From an uncultured Bacteroidota bacterium (GTDB lineage: Bacteria > Bacteroidota > Bacteroidia > Chitinophagales > Chitinophagaceae): a stretch of 5,368 nt of DNA. The stretch lies in assembly GCA_946479055.1 (NCBI GenBank), contig CAMLEX010000390.1, forward strand, positions 1-5,368, read 5' to 3'. Of the stretch, positions 1 to 5,368 are shown one piece after another. The notes under the pieces are model-generated. The model was not told the origin of the DNA. It searched no databases and worked only from the letters and a program-made list of their open reading frames with translations. The translations under genes were made by a program, and so were the position numbers. Every line of letters begins with the position of its first letter. Position 1 is the first letter of the stretch.

Positions 1-377
1 AATACATTGGCCCCTATCCATACGCCGTTACCAATGATGATATCACCTGTTTTGGAAGGCTTGGTCTTATCTTTTGTAAAATCCTGGTCAGGGTCAGCCG
101 AGGAGGTGTACATTCTCACATTGTGGCTGATCTGGCAATTGTTGCCAATTACTATCTTGTACCCTTTGGTTAATTGCAAGGTTGAATAATTTCCAATATA
201 TGAGTTGTTTCCCAATTCTATTTCCCCATCTCCATATATCCGGATATCCAAACCATTGAAACCGAAATTCGAACTAATGTTATAGCGACGTCGGAAATAA
301 TCATAACGTTCTTTATAATAAGATGAACGCATTTTCCCGTAGATATAGCCTAGTACTTTACGAATAGGACGAATCAC
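1..377 (-). CDS. Hexapeptide-repeat (LbH) O-acyltransferase, WcaF/CapG-like, 3' end outside window
   Basis: The first 125 residues are visible and the gene continues past the left edge. It probably transfers an acetyl or other acyl group from acyl-CoA onto a sugar of the glycan made by this cluster, in the cytoplasm. An N-terminal basic helix (residues 1-31) is followed by imperfect hexapeptide turns of a left-handed beta-helix: GDGEIELGNNSYIG (49-62), VIGNNCQISHNVRMYT (76-91) and IIIGNGVWIGANV (113-125). His85 in the SHNV segment is the likely catalytic histidine of this family. The loop around residues 92-111 is typical of the WcaF/CapG type. No ATG fits the start. GTG at 377-375 overlaps the flippase stop TGA as GTGA and gives the expected N-terminus. 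The next Met (ATG at 332) would delete 15 residues. There is no clear Shine-Dalgarno, so the start probably relies on coupling. The fold is confident; the acceptor sugar is unknown. Confidence 0.87.
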   Translation of the reverse strand, partial: MIRPIRKVLGYIYGKMRSSYYKERYDYFRRRYNISSNFGFNGLDIRIYGDGEIELGNNSYIGNYSTLQLTKGYKIVIGNNCQISHNVRMYTSSADPDQDFTKDKTKPSKTGDIIIGNGVWIGANV

Positions 378-1645
378 ATTTTTCTGTTTAGTAGTTTACT
401 AAAAGATAGCCAGGGCATGGGATAAAGCTTGTTTGATATAAAGGCAATAATGATACAAACCAAAAAGAAGGACAGGCAGGTAGCGTAAGCGGCTCCTATT
501 GCTCCAAACCACCTGATGAAAAAATAATTACAGCTAAGGTTAACTGCTACATTTAGGACAGATATATAGCCAAGTATTTTGTTTTTTTTAAGATAAAAAA
601 TATATCCCGCAAAAATCAGGTAAACACTCCAAAAGCAATAACTTAAACCAATCCAGAAAACATATTGAGCAGCGCCTGCAAAATGTTCAGATATAAAATG
701 AGCAAAAAACCATGGAGTAAGCAGTGTCAGAATGATCAATAAGAAAAACATTGTAAAAATAAACATATAACTAACCCTGATAATTTTAAGCTTGTCCTTT
801 TCCGTATTCTTATTCAGATGTTCAAATAAAAAAGGGGAAAAAAAATTAGTAAAAGCGGAGGATACAATCAGTAATACCATACCTACCTGGTATCCCACAC
901 TGTAAATACCCATCTCTTCTACAGAAATCATTTTTGCCAAAAACAATCGATCAGACTGGTTGATAACGAACTTGCCGATCTGATGAAGGATCAGCGGAGC
1001 GCCAAATAGTATTGCCTGCCTGACATATTCTTTGCTCACGACAAAACCAAGCAGGTTCCATTTCCGATAGTAATACACTGAAAGAAGTGTATAGATAATT
1101 ACTGTGATCAGCCAGGCATAAATACGACCATCCCATTGCCGGTGCGCATAAACAATAAGCAAAATGGTTAAAGGGATTTCCACGAAAACCTTTCCAAGTG
1201 TTGTAATACTAAAAAGCCAGGTGCGCCTGCTGGTTACAAGAAAAGATCTAAAGTTTTCCCCATAAAGAACAAACAAGGTGAGTGGTAATATCAACCAATA
1301 TGCCGATAACGGCAGCTCCATAATGCCCGGAAGTGAATTACACCCCAGCAAGAAAACCAGAAAAAATGGAACAGTCATCAAAAGGGGGATACTCCTGACA
1401 GAAGAAAAGAGTTTTCGGAACTCTTCAGGTTGTACTTTTTTATTGAAATATTCCACCGAAATAAACGAGGAAGTTGACAAGCCCATTACCGGTATCAATA
1501 TCTGCACGTAGGTGTTCATTAATGAAATGATGCCGTAGTCGGCAGGAGAAAGATATTTCGTTAGAACAGGGAGAATCAGGAAGCCGATTCCCGCATTTAA
1601 AAAACCAACAAAAGTGTATAACGAAAAAGTTTTAAACAGTTTCAT
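374..1645 (-). CDS. wzx: Wzx-type oligosaccharide flippase (polysaccharide biosynthesis protein, MOP superfamily)
   Basis: This 423-residue protein is an integral membrane protein expected to move a lipid-linked oligosaccharide from the inner to the outer face of the cytoplasmic membrane. By eye it has about 12 hydrophobic segments. The first covers roughly residues 9-29 and is followed by the family-typical LTKYLSPADYGIISL (28-42). Further segments lie near 40-60, 85-105, 115-130, 144-166 and 175-193, and the rest fill the C-terminal half. The positively charged C-terminus (KLLNRKM) and the length fit Wzx/RfbX proteins. These are usually 400-500 residues with low sequence identity, so the repeat unit cannot be read from the sequence. 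The ATG lies inside the last codons of the preceding glycosyltransferase gene (14-base overlap). An in-frame TGA lies 7 bases upstream of the ATG, so no earlier start is possible. The stop overlaps the next gene by 4 bases. Other MOP members such as MATE are less likely given the context. Confidence 0.9.
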   Translation of the reverse strand: MKLFKTFSLYTFVGFLNAGIGFLILPVLTKYLSPADYGIISLMNTYVQILIPVMGLSTSSFISVEYFNKKVQPEEFRKLFSSVRSIPLLMTVPFFLVFLLGCNSLPGIMELPLSAYWLILPLTLFVLYGENFRSFLVTSRRTWLFSITTLGKVFVEIPLTILLIVYAHRQWDGRIYAWLITVIIYTLLSVYYYRKWNLLGFVVSKEYVRQAILFGAPLILHQIGKFVINQSDRLFLAKMISVEEMGIYSVGYQVGMVLLIVSSAFTNFFSPFLFEHLNKNTEKDKLKIIRVSYMFIFTMFFLLIILTLLTPWFFAHFISEHFAGAAQYVFWIGLSYCFWSVYLIFAGYIFYLKKNKILGYISVLNVAVNLSCNYFFIRWFGAIGAAYATCLSFFLVCIIIAFISNKLYPMPWLSFSKLLNRKM

Positions 1646-2873
1646 CCTCCATCAATATTGTTCGTAAACGCTCTGTTGAATTGCCATCAAATTTATATAA
1701 CCAATCGTCAATAAATTGTTGCTTATTCTTTTTTTGTTCATTATAAATGGCCTCAAGGTTTTCAAAAGATAATACTAACTGCTCCCAGTTATCAACCCTT
1801 TGTATAGCACCTGTGTCAACGAGAAATGACGATAGTCCTTCTTTCGTAGCAGAAGGATGCATTTCTAAAGAAAAACAAATCGTATGCTCCATCGCCATAA
1901 GTGGCATTAATAAAGTAGAGAAGAAACCAATAATTATTTTAGAGTTGCTAATTGCCCTTTTAAAACTCGCTTCATCTGAAATCATACTTACAACATCACT
2001 ATTTCTGCATTTTTGAAAAGCAGCTTCACTACTATAGGGATGTTTTTTTATCCAAATCTTTTTATTCTGTACTGTCGCAAAAGCTACCAGGTCTTCCAAA
2101 AACTTAGTTTTTCTTTCTTCATTCCATCCAAATAATCGTTGCATTTCAAATGATTGATCTATAAATAAGATATCTTGTCCTTGCTCAGAAAGATGTCCCA
2201 AATCAGCCAGATCATCAAAAGAAGGACAGCCAATAAAAAAAACCGGATAATTATGGGGCAGGTGATCATTTATCTGGTGAAACTCAAAAATCTTTGGGCT
2301 AAATGAAATATAATAATCTGCTACTCTTAATATATTATTGACCTTTTGGAATGTCTCAAAAATAGAATTTGATTTCCTTATATTAAAATAGTCTTGCAGA
2401 AATTCACCTTCTTTTCGGGGAAGTCTATTAATTGTTCGTAGAAAAAATCGCCTGTTCTTTATCCTGCTTATGCCGTTCTTAAATTTTTTCAGTGACGAAA
2501 AAAATATTTGTTTTCTAGTTTTAGTATCAATCTTCTTATTTTTCTTAAGATATTCATAGTTTCGGATTCCATGCTCAATATGATAAGTTTTTATTCCTGC
2601 ATATTTGCAGGCAACATTTAATGCCACATGATTATGCGATTCAATAAAATAAAATAACACCTTCTGAGGTTTTATTTTTCCAATTAGATCCAGCGCATCT
2701 TTATAGTCTTTCCAAAATACTGCCTTTCCCCATTTTTTATAATTACTAGCCTTTACTTCACCTTTATTCAAATATTCTAAAAAATAAATATTGCAACGGG
2801 TATGCATTACTTTAGCTACATACAAAAAATCTTCGCGGGTATAATCGCCAACCAGCAATATGTTCGGTTTCAT
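1632..2873 (-). CDS. Unrecognised GT-B-like protein, putative nonulosonate (legionaminate/sialate) glycosyltransferase
   Basis: This 413-residue protein is not one I can name. It has no signal peptide and no convincing membrane segment, so it is probably cytoplasmic or membrane-peripheral. The N-terminus MKPNILLVGDYTRED looks like the first beta strand and loop of a Rossmann-like domain. YHIEHGIRN (97-105) is followed by a Lys/Arg-rich stretch (about 109-155) that could contact membrane or lipid-linked acceptor. The C-terminal half starts near FFIGCPSFDDL (212-222). It carries ILFIDQS (235-241), WIKKHP (274-279) and IIIGFFSTLLMPLMAME (313-329). An HP motif followed by a Ser/Thr-rich loop recalls CMP-sialic-acid-dependent GT-B enzymes (GT52, GT38) and CDP-glycerol transferases. 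Its ATG overlaps the CMP-sugar synthetase stop as ATGA, and the flippase follows, which is where a transferase using that CMP-sugar would sit. The role is inference. A polymer-export or surface-attachment role is possible. Confidence 0.55.
   Translation of the reverse strand: MKPNILLVGDYTREDFLYVAKVMHTRCNIYFLEYLNKGEVKASNYKKWGKAVFWKDYKDALDLIGKIKPQKVLFYFIESHNHVALNVACKYAGIKTYHIEHGIRNYEYLKKNKKIDTKTRKQIFFSSLKKFKNGISRIKNRRFFLRTINRLPRKEGEFLQDYFNIRKSNSIFETFQKVNNILRVADYYISFSPKIFEFHQINDHLPHNYPVFFIGCPSFDDLADLGHLSEQGQDILFIDQSFEMQRLFGWNEERKTKFLEDLVAFATVQNKKIWIKKHPYSSEAAFQKCRNSDVVSMISDEASFKRAISNSKIIIGFFSTLLMPLMAMEHTICFSLEMHPSATKEGLSSFLVDTGAIQRVDNWEQLVLSFENLEAIYNEQKKNKQQFIDDWLYKFDGNSTERLRTILMEDETV
1646..1650 (-). 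promoter_or_regulatory. GGAGG motif abutting the flippase ATG
   Basis: The coding strand reads ATGGAGGATGAAACTG, so a perfect GGAGG touches the flippase ATG with no spacer. It also encodes the last residues of the upstream gene. A normal ribosome binding site needs about 5-9 bases of spacing, so this motif may be chance. It would be well placed for the CTG at codon 3 (1639-1637). The ATG remains the preferred start because the family N-terminus fits it and coupling to the upstream stop is likely. Confidence 0.35.
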
Positions 2874-3559
2874 ACAAGTTTTTCCTTCAATAAATATTCA
2901 GCAATTGTCCAATCCATTGGCGTGTCAATGTCTAACGAAGTATATTCATCCATGAGAAATTTTTTTACCTTAGTAAAGGAAGAAATAGGACGGTCCATTA
3001 AACTTTTGACATCAATAATATAAATAGCCCCATTAAATTCATATACAATCGGACATTCTTGCCGGGTAATAAAATTTCCCTTTTTTGACTTTTCCAAATA
3101 TCCTTCAGCATTTTCTTCAAATAAGATATAATACGGATTTGAGTTTGTTTCTTTTACAGAGACCACCATTTCTAATCCATCTTCCCATACGTCAAATGCT
3201 TTTTGTACCTGCCATGACTTACGGAACGGAGAAGTAGGTTGTAATAAAATAAGTTTTTCATATTCTATGGCCCTGGCCTTATAAAATTCTATTGCATGTA
3301 TCAAGACTTCATACGTGCCCATATTATCAGTGGCAAGATGAGGAGGACGCAGGAACGGTACATTTAATCCTGCATTTTCTACAACTGCTTTAATTTGCAA
3401 ATCATCGGTACTAACACAGATGTCCTTGTCATTAGCTAATTGCCGGGCTACTTCAATTGTATATTCAATCAACGGTTTCCCATCTAAATGTTTAATGTTT
3501 TTTCCAGGAACACCCTTCGATCCTCCCCTCGCTGGAATAAAAATTAAAGTATTTTTCAA
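2870..3559 (-). CDS. legF: CMP-nonulosonate cytidylyltransferase, probably CMP-legionaminate synthetase (NeuA/LegF family)
   Basis: This 229-residue enzyme, of family-typical length, transfers CMP from CTP to a nonulosonic acid and releases pyrophosphate, giving the activated donor for glycosyltransfer. The CTP-binding motif IPARGGSKGVPGKNI is at residues 8-22, followed by KPLIEYTI (28-35). CVSTDD (48-53) and LLQPTSPFR (105-113) follow. FITRQ (163-167) with FNGAIYI (175-181) forms the substrate-proximal RQ...NGAIY block, and LDIDTPMDW (209-217) supplies the metal-binding aspartates near the C-terminus. The start is TTG at 3559-3557. The only upstream in-frame codons before a TAA at 3580-3578 are non-Met, and the first internal ATG (residue 80) would remove the nucleotide-binding site. 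It lies 2 bases after the PtmE-like gene and overlaps the next gene by 4 bases. Family assignment is very secure. Legionaminate over sialate or another nonulosonate is inferred from the PtmE-like neighbour. Confidence 0.9.
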   Translation of the reverse strand: MKNTLIFIPARGGSKGVPGKNIKHLDGKPLIEYTIEVARQLANDKDICVSTDDLQIKAVVENAGLNVPFLRPPHLATDNMGTYEVLIHAIEFYKARAIEYEKLILLQPTSPFRKSWQVQKAFDVWEDGLEMVVSVKETNSNPYYILFEENAEGYLEKSKKGNFITRQECPIVYEFNGAIYIIDVKSLMDRPISSFTKVKKFLMDEYTSLDIDTPMDWTIAEYLLKEKLV

Positions 3560-3561
3560 AA

Positions 3562-4599
3562 TTAAAATTTCAAATGTTTAATATCCTCTTCAGCCTTTTT
3601 GAAATCCTCTGGCTTGCCAATATCCAACCAGTATCCCAAAATAGGATAGCTGATCACACGTTTCCCTCTCCCTATCAACTCTTCCACCATATCTGTAGCA
3701 TCATATTTCCCCTCCGGTATCATGCTTACTAATTCTTTTTTTATTAAATAAATACCGGCATTGGAGTAATAAGTATATGTAGGTTTTTCTTGCAGAGCCA
3801 GCACTTGATTATTACTAGTTTGAAGGACTGCATAGGGTACTTTTACATGATAGGGTATGGTGGCAATTGCAAAATCAGCTTCCTGCTCCACAAAAGAGCG
3901 GTAAAAATCTTCAAAATCTATAGTTGTTAGTAGGTCGGAATTCATTACCAACATGGCTGTTTTATCGTTAGGAGGCAATAAACGTAGGGCACCCAAAGTT
4001 CCCAATGGCTCGCTTTCCCAAGTATATTGAATATTTACTTCCTTGCCATTGCCATCCCCAAAATAATCTACCAATTGCTGACCCAAATAGCGAAGAGATA
4101 TATGTATATTATCTATTCCAAAACTTATTAACCTGTCAATATTGTACTCAATAATGGGTCTCCCTCCAATCTTTAACAATGGCTTGGGAGTATTGATGGT
4201 CATGGGTCGTAGCCGGTGGCCTTCTCCCCCCGCCATGATCAGGGCATCCAATGGAAGTAATGCCTTTTTTTTTGTTAAATCAATCAGCTTTTTAAAACGC
4301 CCCATTGAATCTACCATTGGAACCAAGCGAATATTTTTCTTGCGTAATCGATCTATGTCCTTGTAACTAAAACTATCCTCTGCCAATTTTTCAAATTCTG
4401 TATTCATGGCTACTGTTACCGAATCAGTAATCTGGTGTCCCCCCAATAAACTACGGCGGATATCACCATCAGTAATCGAGCCTATCAACCTGCTTTCCGT
4501 ATCTAAGACAAACAGGTTTAAAGCTTCAAGTCCCAGGATATTTAATGCTTGTAAACCATCCTTAATTGTTGCTGTATTTTCAATCAAATGATTTTTCAT
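3562..4599 (-). CDS. ptmE: CBS-domain sugar-1-phosphate nucleotidyltransferase, PtmE-like (glucosamine-1-phosphate guanylyltransferase)
   Basis: This 345-residue fusion has an N-terminal CBS pair (about 1-110) and a C-terminal nucleotidyltransferase (about 117-345). The CBS part contains the hallmark GSITDGDIRRSLL (40-52) and the second repeat RLVPMVDSMGRF (91-102). The catalytic part has LIMAGGEGHRLRPMT (120-134), TPKPLL (137-142), the metal-binding VMNSD (218-222), ALQEKP (268-273), SNAGIYLI (279-286) and the C-terminal WLDIGKPEDF (324-333). This architecture matches Campylobacter PtmE, which makes GDP-glucosamine from GTP and GlcN-1-phosphate in legionaminic acid synthesis. Mannose-1-phosphate guanylyltransferase-like specificity cannot be excluded. 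I start at ATG 4599. An upstream in-frame TTG at 4620 would add seven residues, but the ATG matches the family N-terminus and has a weak AAAGG 4-5 bases upstream. It is separated from the upstream epimerase by 68 bases. A run of nine A lies at the domain junction. Confidence 0.88.
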   Translation of the reverse strand: MKNHLIENTATIKDGLQALNILGLEALNLFVLDTESRLIGSITDGDIRRSLLGGHQITDSVTVAMNTEFEKLAEDSFSYKDIDRLRKKNIRLVPMVDSMGRFKKLIDLTKKKALLPLDALIMAGGEGHRLRPMTINTPKPLLKIGGRPIIEYNIDRLISFGIDNIHISLRYLGQQLVDYFGDGNGKEVNIQYTWESEPLGTLGALRLLPPNDKTAMLVMNSDLLTTIDFEDFYRSFVEQEADFAIATIPYHVKVPYAVLQTSNNQVLALQEKPTYTYYSNAGIYLIKKELVSMIPEGKYDATDMVEELIGRGKRVISYPILGYWLDIGKPEDFKKAEEDIKHLKF

Positions 4600-4667
4600 G
4601 TAGCCTTTTTTTGATCTCAAAATATATCTATAATTGGATTTTCATCTGAACAATTTTTTACTTAATG
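4600..4667 (-). other. 68-base intergenic spacer, the only non-coding gap
   Basis: This AT-rich gap lies between the epimerase stop and the ATG of the PtmE-like gene. I see no GC-rich hairpin that could terminate transcription. The Bacteroidota promoter pair (TTTG near -33, TAnnTTTG near -7) is not exactly matched: TATATTTTG is present but off by one position. All other junctions overlap or are 2 bases apart, so an internal promoter or RNA-processing site here is possible but unproven. Confidence 0.4.
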
Positions 4668-5368
4668 TTATTGTACTAAATCGAAAAAAGGCTTTGTCTG
4701 GAATGTATTCAGATTAATATTTCCAAGCGTTTCTAATATTTGATCAGTCGCATTTCCACTCCCATAAGGATTTTCTGCAGTATTAACTATATCTTGAAAA
4801 GCGGGTTTTTTAACTTCATTAAAACATGCAGCTATTTCATTAAAATCCACTTTAGCATTTAAAATACTTTTAGCCTGAATTCGTCCTTTTTGCCGGTCGC
4901 CTATATTTATAGTTGCAGTATGTAATGATGGAGCTTCTACAATTCCGCTGGAACTATTTCCCACAATTGCATTCATAATTTTCATGACTGATAAAAAGAG
5001 TAATGATCCTAAAGATGAAAACATTGCTGCCTTTTCTTTATTTCGATAGGTATATCCCTCTATCATTTGGTTGATAATTCTACCATCTGTGTCAGCATTA
5101 GCTTTTGTGAATATAAAAAAACTGTCTTCCTGAGCTTCTATTACATCCAAAAGTATTTGGAACTGACTTTCTACACTTTCTTTAGCCAGCGTTTCCGGAT
5201 GAAACGCGACCAAAAAATTATACTTCTTAAAAGCCAATTGTAACTCATTCTCTAACTGCTCCCTTGACAAAAGGGGCAAAGAAAAGGTATTATCTAAACC
5301 TAGGGCTCCTACATTGTATACATGCGAAGGATTTTCTCCAAGCTGTATAACTCTTTTCTTATAAGCTT
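4668..5368 (-). CDS. legG: Hydrolysing nucleotide-sugar 2-epimerase (NeuC/LegG family), N-terminus outside window
   Basis: The reading frame is open to the right edge, so this is the last 232 residues of a protein that is normally about 380. The family hydrolyses UDP-GlcNAc, or in the legionaminate route GDP-diacetylbacillosamine, with inversion at C2. It releases the N-acetylmannosamine-type sugar that a NeuB-like synthase condenses with phosphoenolpyruvate. Counting from the first visible codon (5366), RVIQLGENPSHVYNVGALGL (5-24) is the canonical interdomain strand. FHPET (55-59) and TKANADTDGR (87-96) follow. GNSSSGIVEAPS (136-147) is the nucleotide-phosphate loop. NIGDRQKGR (154-162) and NPYGSG (199-204) are the C-terminal signatures. 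The motif set is the NeuC subgroup rather than the non-hydrolysing WecB. A TTG at 5279 could be mistaken for a start but lies inside the domain. LegG rather than NeuC is chosen from the PtmE-like and CMP-synthetase neighbours, not from residues. Confidence 0.88.
   Translation of the reverse strand, partial: AYKKRVIQLGENPSHVYNVGALGLDNTFSLPLLSREQLENELQLAFKKYNFLVAFHPETLAKESVESQFQILLDVIEAQEDSFFIFTKANADTDGRIINQMIEGYTYRNKEKAAMFSSLGSLLFLSVMKIMNAIVGNSSSGIVEAPSLHTATINIGDRQKGRIQAKSILNAKVDFNEIAACFNEVKKPAFQDIVNTAENPYGSGNATDQILETLGNINLNTFQTKPFFDLVQ

Noticed and set aside
7..189. Plus-strand ORF of 60 codons
   Set aside because: Antisense to the hexapeptide acyltransferase, whose repeat pattern identifies the true frame.
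951..1136. Minus-strand 61-codon ORF inside the flippase
   Set aside because: It lies in another frame of the flippase gene and shows no recognisable motif.
1278..1511. Plus-strand ORF of 77 codons
   Set aside because: Antisense to the flippase, with no motif or plausible start context.
1747..2016. Plus-strand ORF of 89 codons
   Set aside because: Antisense shadow of the transferase gene; low-complexity composition and no motif.
2802..3023. Plus-strand ORF of 73 codons across a gene junction
   Set aside because: Antisense to two well-supported overlapping genes, with no motif.
4142..4591. Two plus-strand ORFs of 74 and 61 codons
   Set aside because: Antisense to the strongly conserved CBS and nucleotidyltransferase domains; explained by codon bias on the opposite strand.
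4600..4620. TTG at 4620 as the start of the PtmE-like gene
   Set aside because: It adds seven residues (MRSKKGY) not expected for the family. ATG at 4599 gives the normal N-terminus.
4620..4667. Bacteroidota-type promoter in the spacer (TATATTTTG)
   Set aside because: It does not fit TAnnTTTG exactly and lacks a well-spaced TTTG upstream; such strings are expected in AT-rich DNA.
4668..5279. A complete 203-residue gene starting at TTG 5279
   Set aside because: The frame stays open to 5366 and encodes conserved NeuC-family sequence (RVIQLGENP, YNVGALGL), so the gene is a fragment cut by the window edge.
2870..5368. Pseudaminic acid pathway (PseF/PseG)
   Set aside because: PseG is a GT-B-like UDP-sugar hydrolase without the GNSSSGIVEAPS and NIGDRQKGR motifs seen here. 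The hydrolysing epimerase points to the sialate/legionaminate side.

Overview
The window is an internal piece of a surface-glycan (O-antigen, capsule or exopolysaccharide) gene cluster. All six genes lie on the minus strand, so transcription runs from the right edge to the left. The DNA is AT-rich, most start codons lack a well-placed Shine-Dalgarno sequence, and the protein types resemble Bacteroidota polysaccharide loci. I therefore infer a Bacteroidota host with moderate confidence; no rRNA or housekeeping gene is present to settle it.

Layout in transcription order: (1) 5368-4668, the C-terminal part of a NeuC/LegG-type hydrolysing nucleotide-sugar 2-epimerase, whose 5' end lies outside the window; (2) a 68-base spacer; (3) 4599-3562, a PtmE-type protein with an N-terminal CBS pair fused to a sugar-1-phosphate nucleotidyltransferase; (4) 3559-2870, a CMP-nonulosonate synthetase (NeuA/LegF type) that starts with TTG; (5) 2873-1632, an unrecognised GT-B-like protein that is the best candidate for the nonulosonate transferase; (6) 1645-374, a Wzx-type multi-pass flippase; (7) 377-1, the N-terminal part of a left-handed beta-helix O-acyltransferase, which runs off the left edge. 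From gene 3 onward the genes are separated by 2 bases or overlap by 4, 14 and 4 bases, which indicates one translationally coupled operon.

Reading the genes together, a CBS-nucleotidyltransferase of the PtmE type beside a hydrolysing 2-epimerase and a CMP-sugar synthetase is the signature of the GDP-sugar route to CMP-legionaminic acid known from Campylobacter jejuni. In that route PtmE makes GDP-GlcN, LegG releases 2,4-diacetamido-2,4,6-trideoxymannose, LegI condenses it with phosphoenolpyruvate, and LegF activates the product with CTP. LegB, LegC, LegH and LegI are not visible and would be expected to the right of the window. The downstream genes would then attach the activated sugar (unknown GT), export the lipid-linked unit (Wzx) and decorate it (acyltransferase). 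A sialic acid or other nonulosonate remains possible because the epimerase and synthetase families do not reveal their substrate by motif alone.

I see no tRNA, rRNA, CRISPR array, insertion sequence or convincing terminator. The only non-coding stretch is the 68-base spacer.
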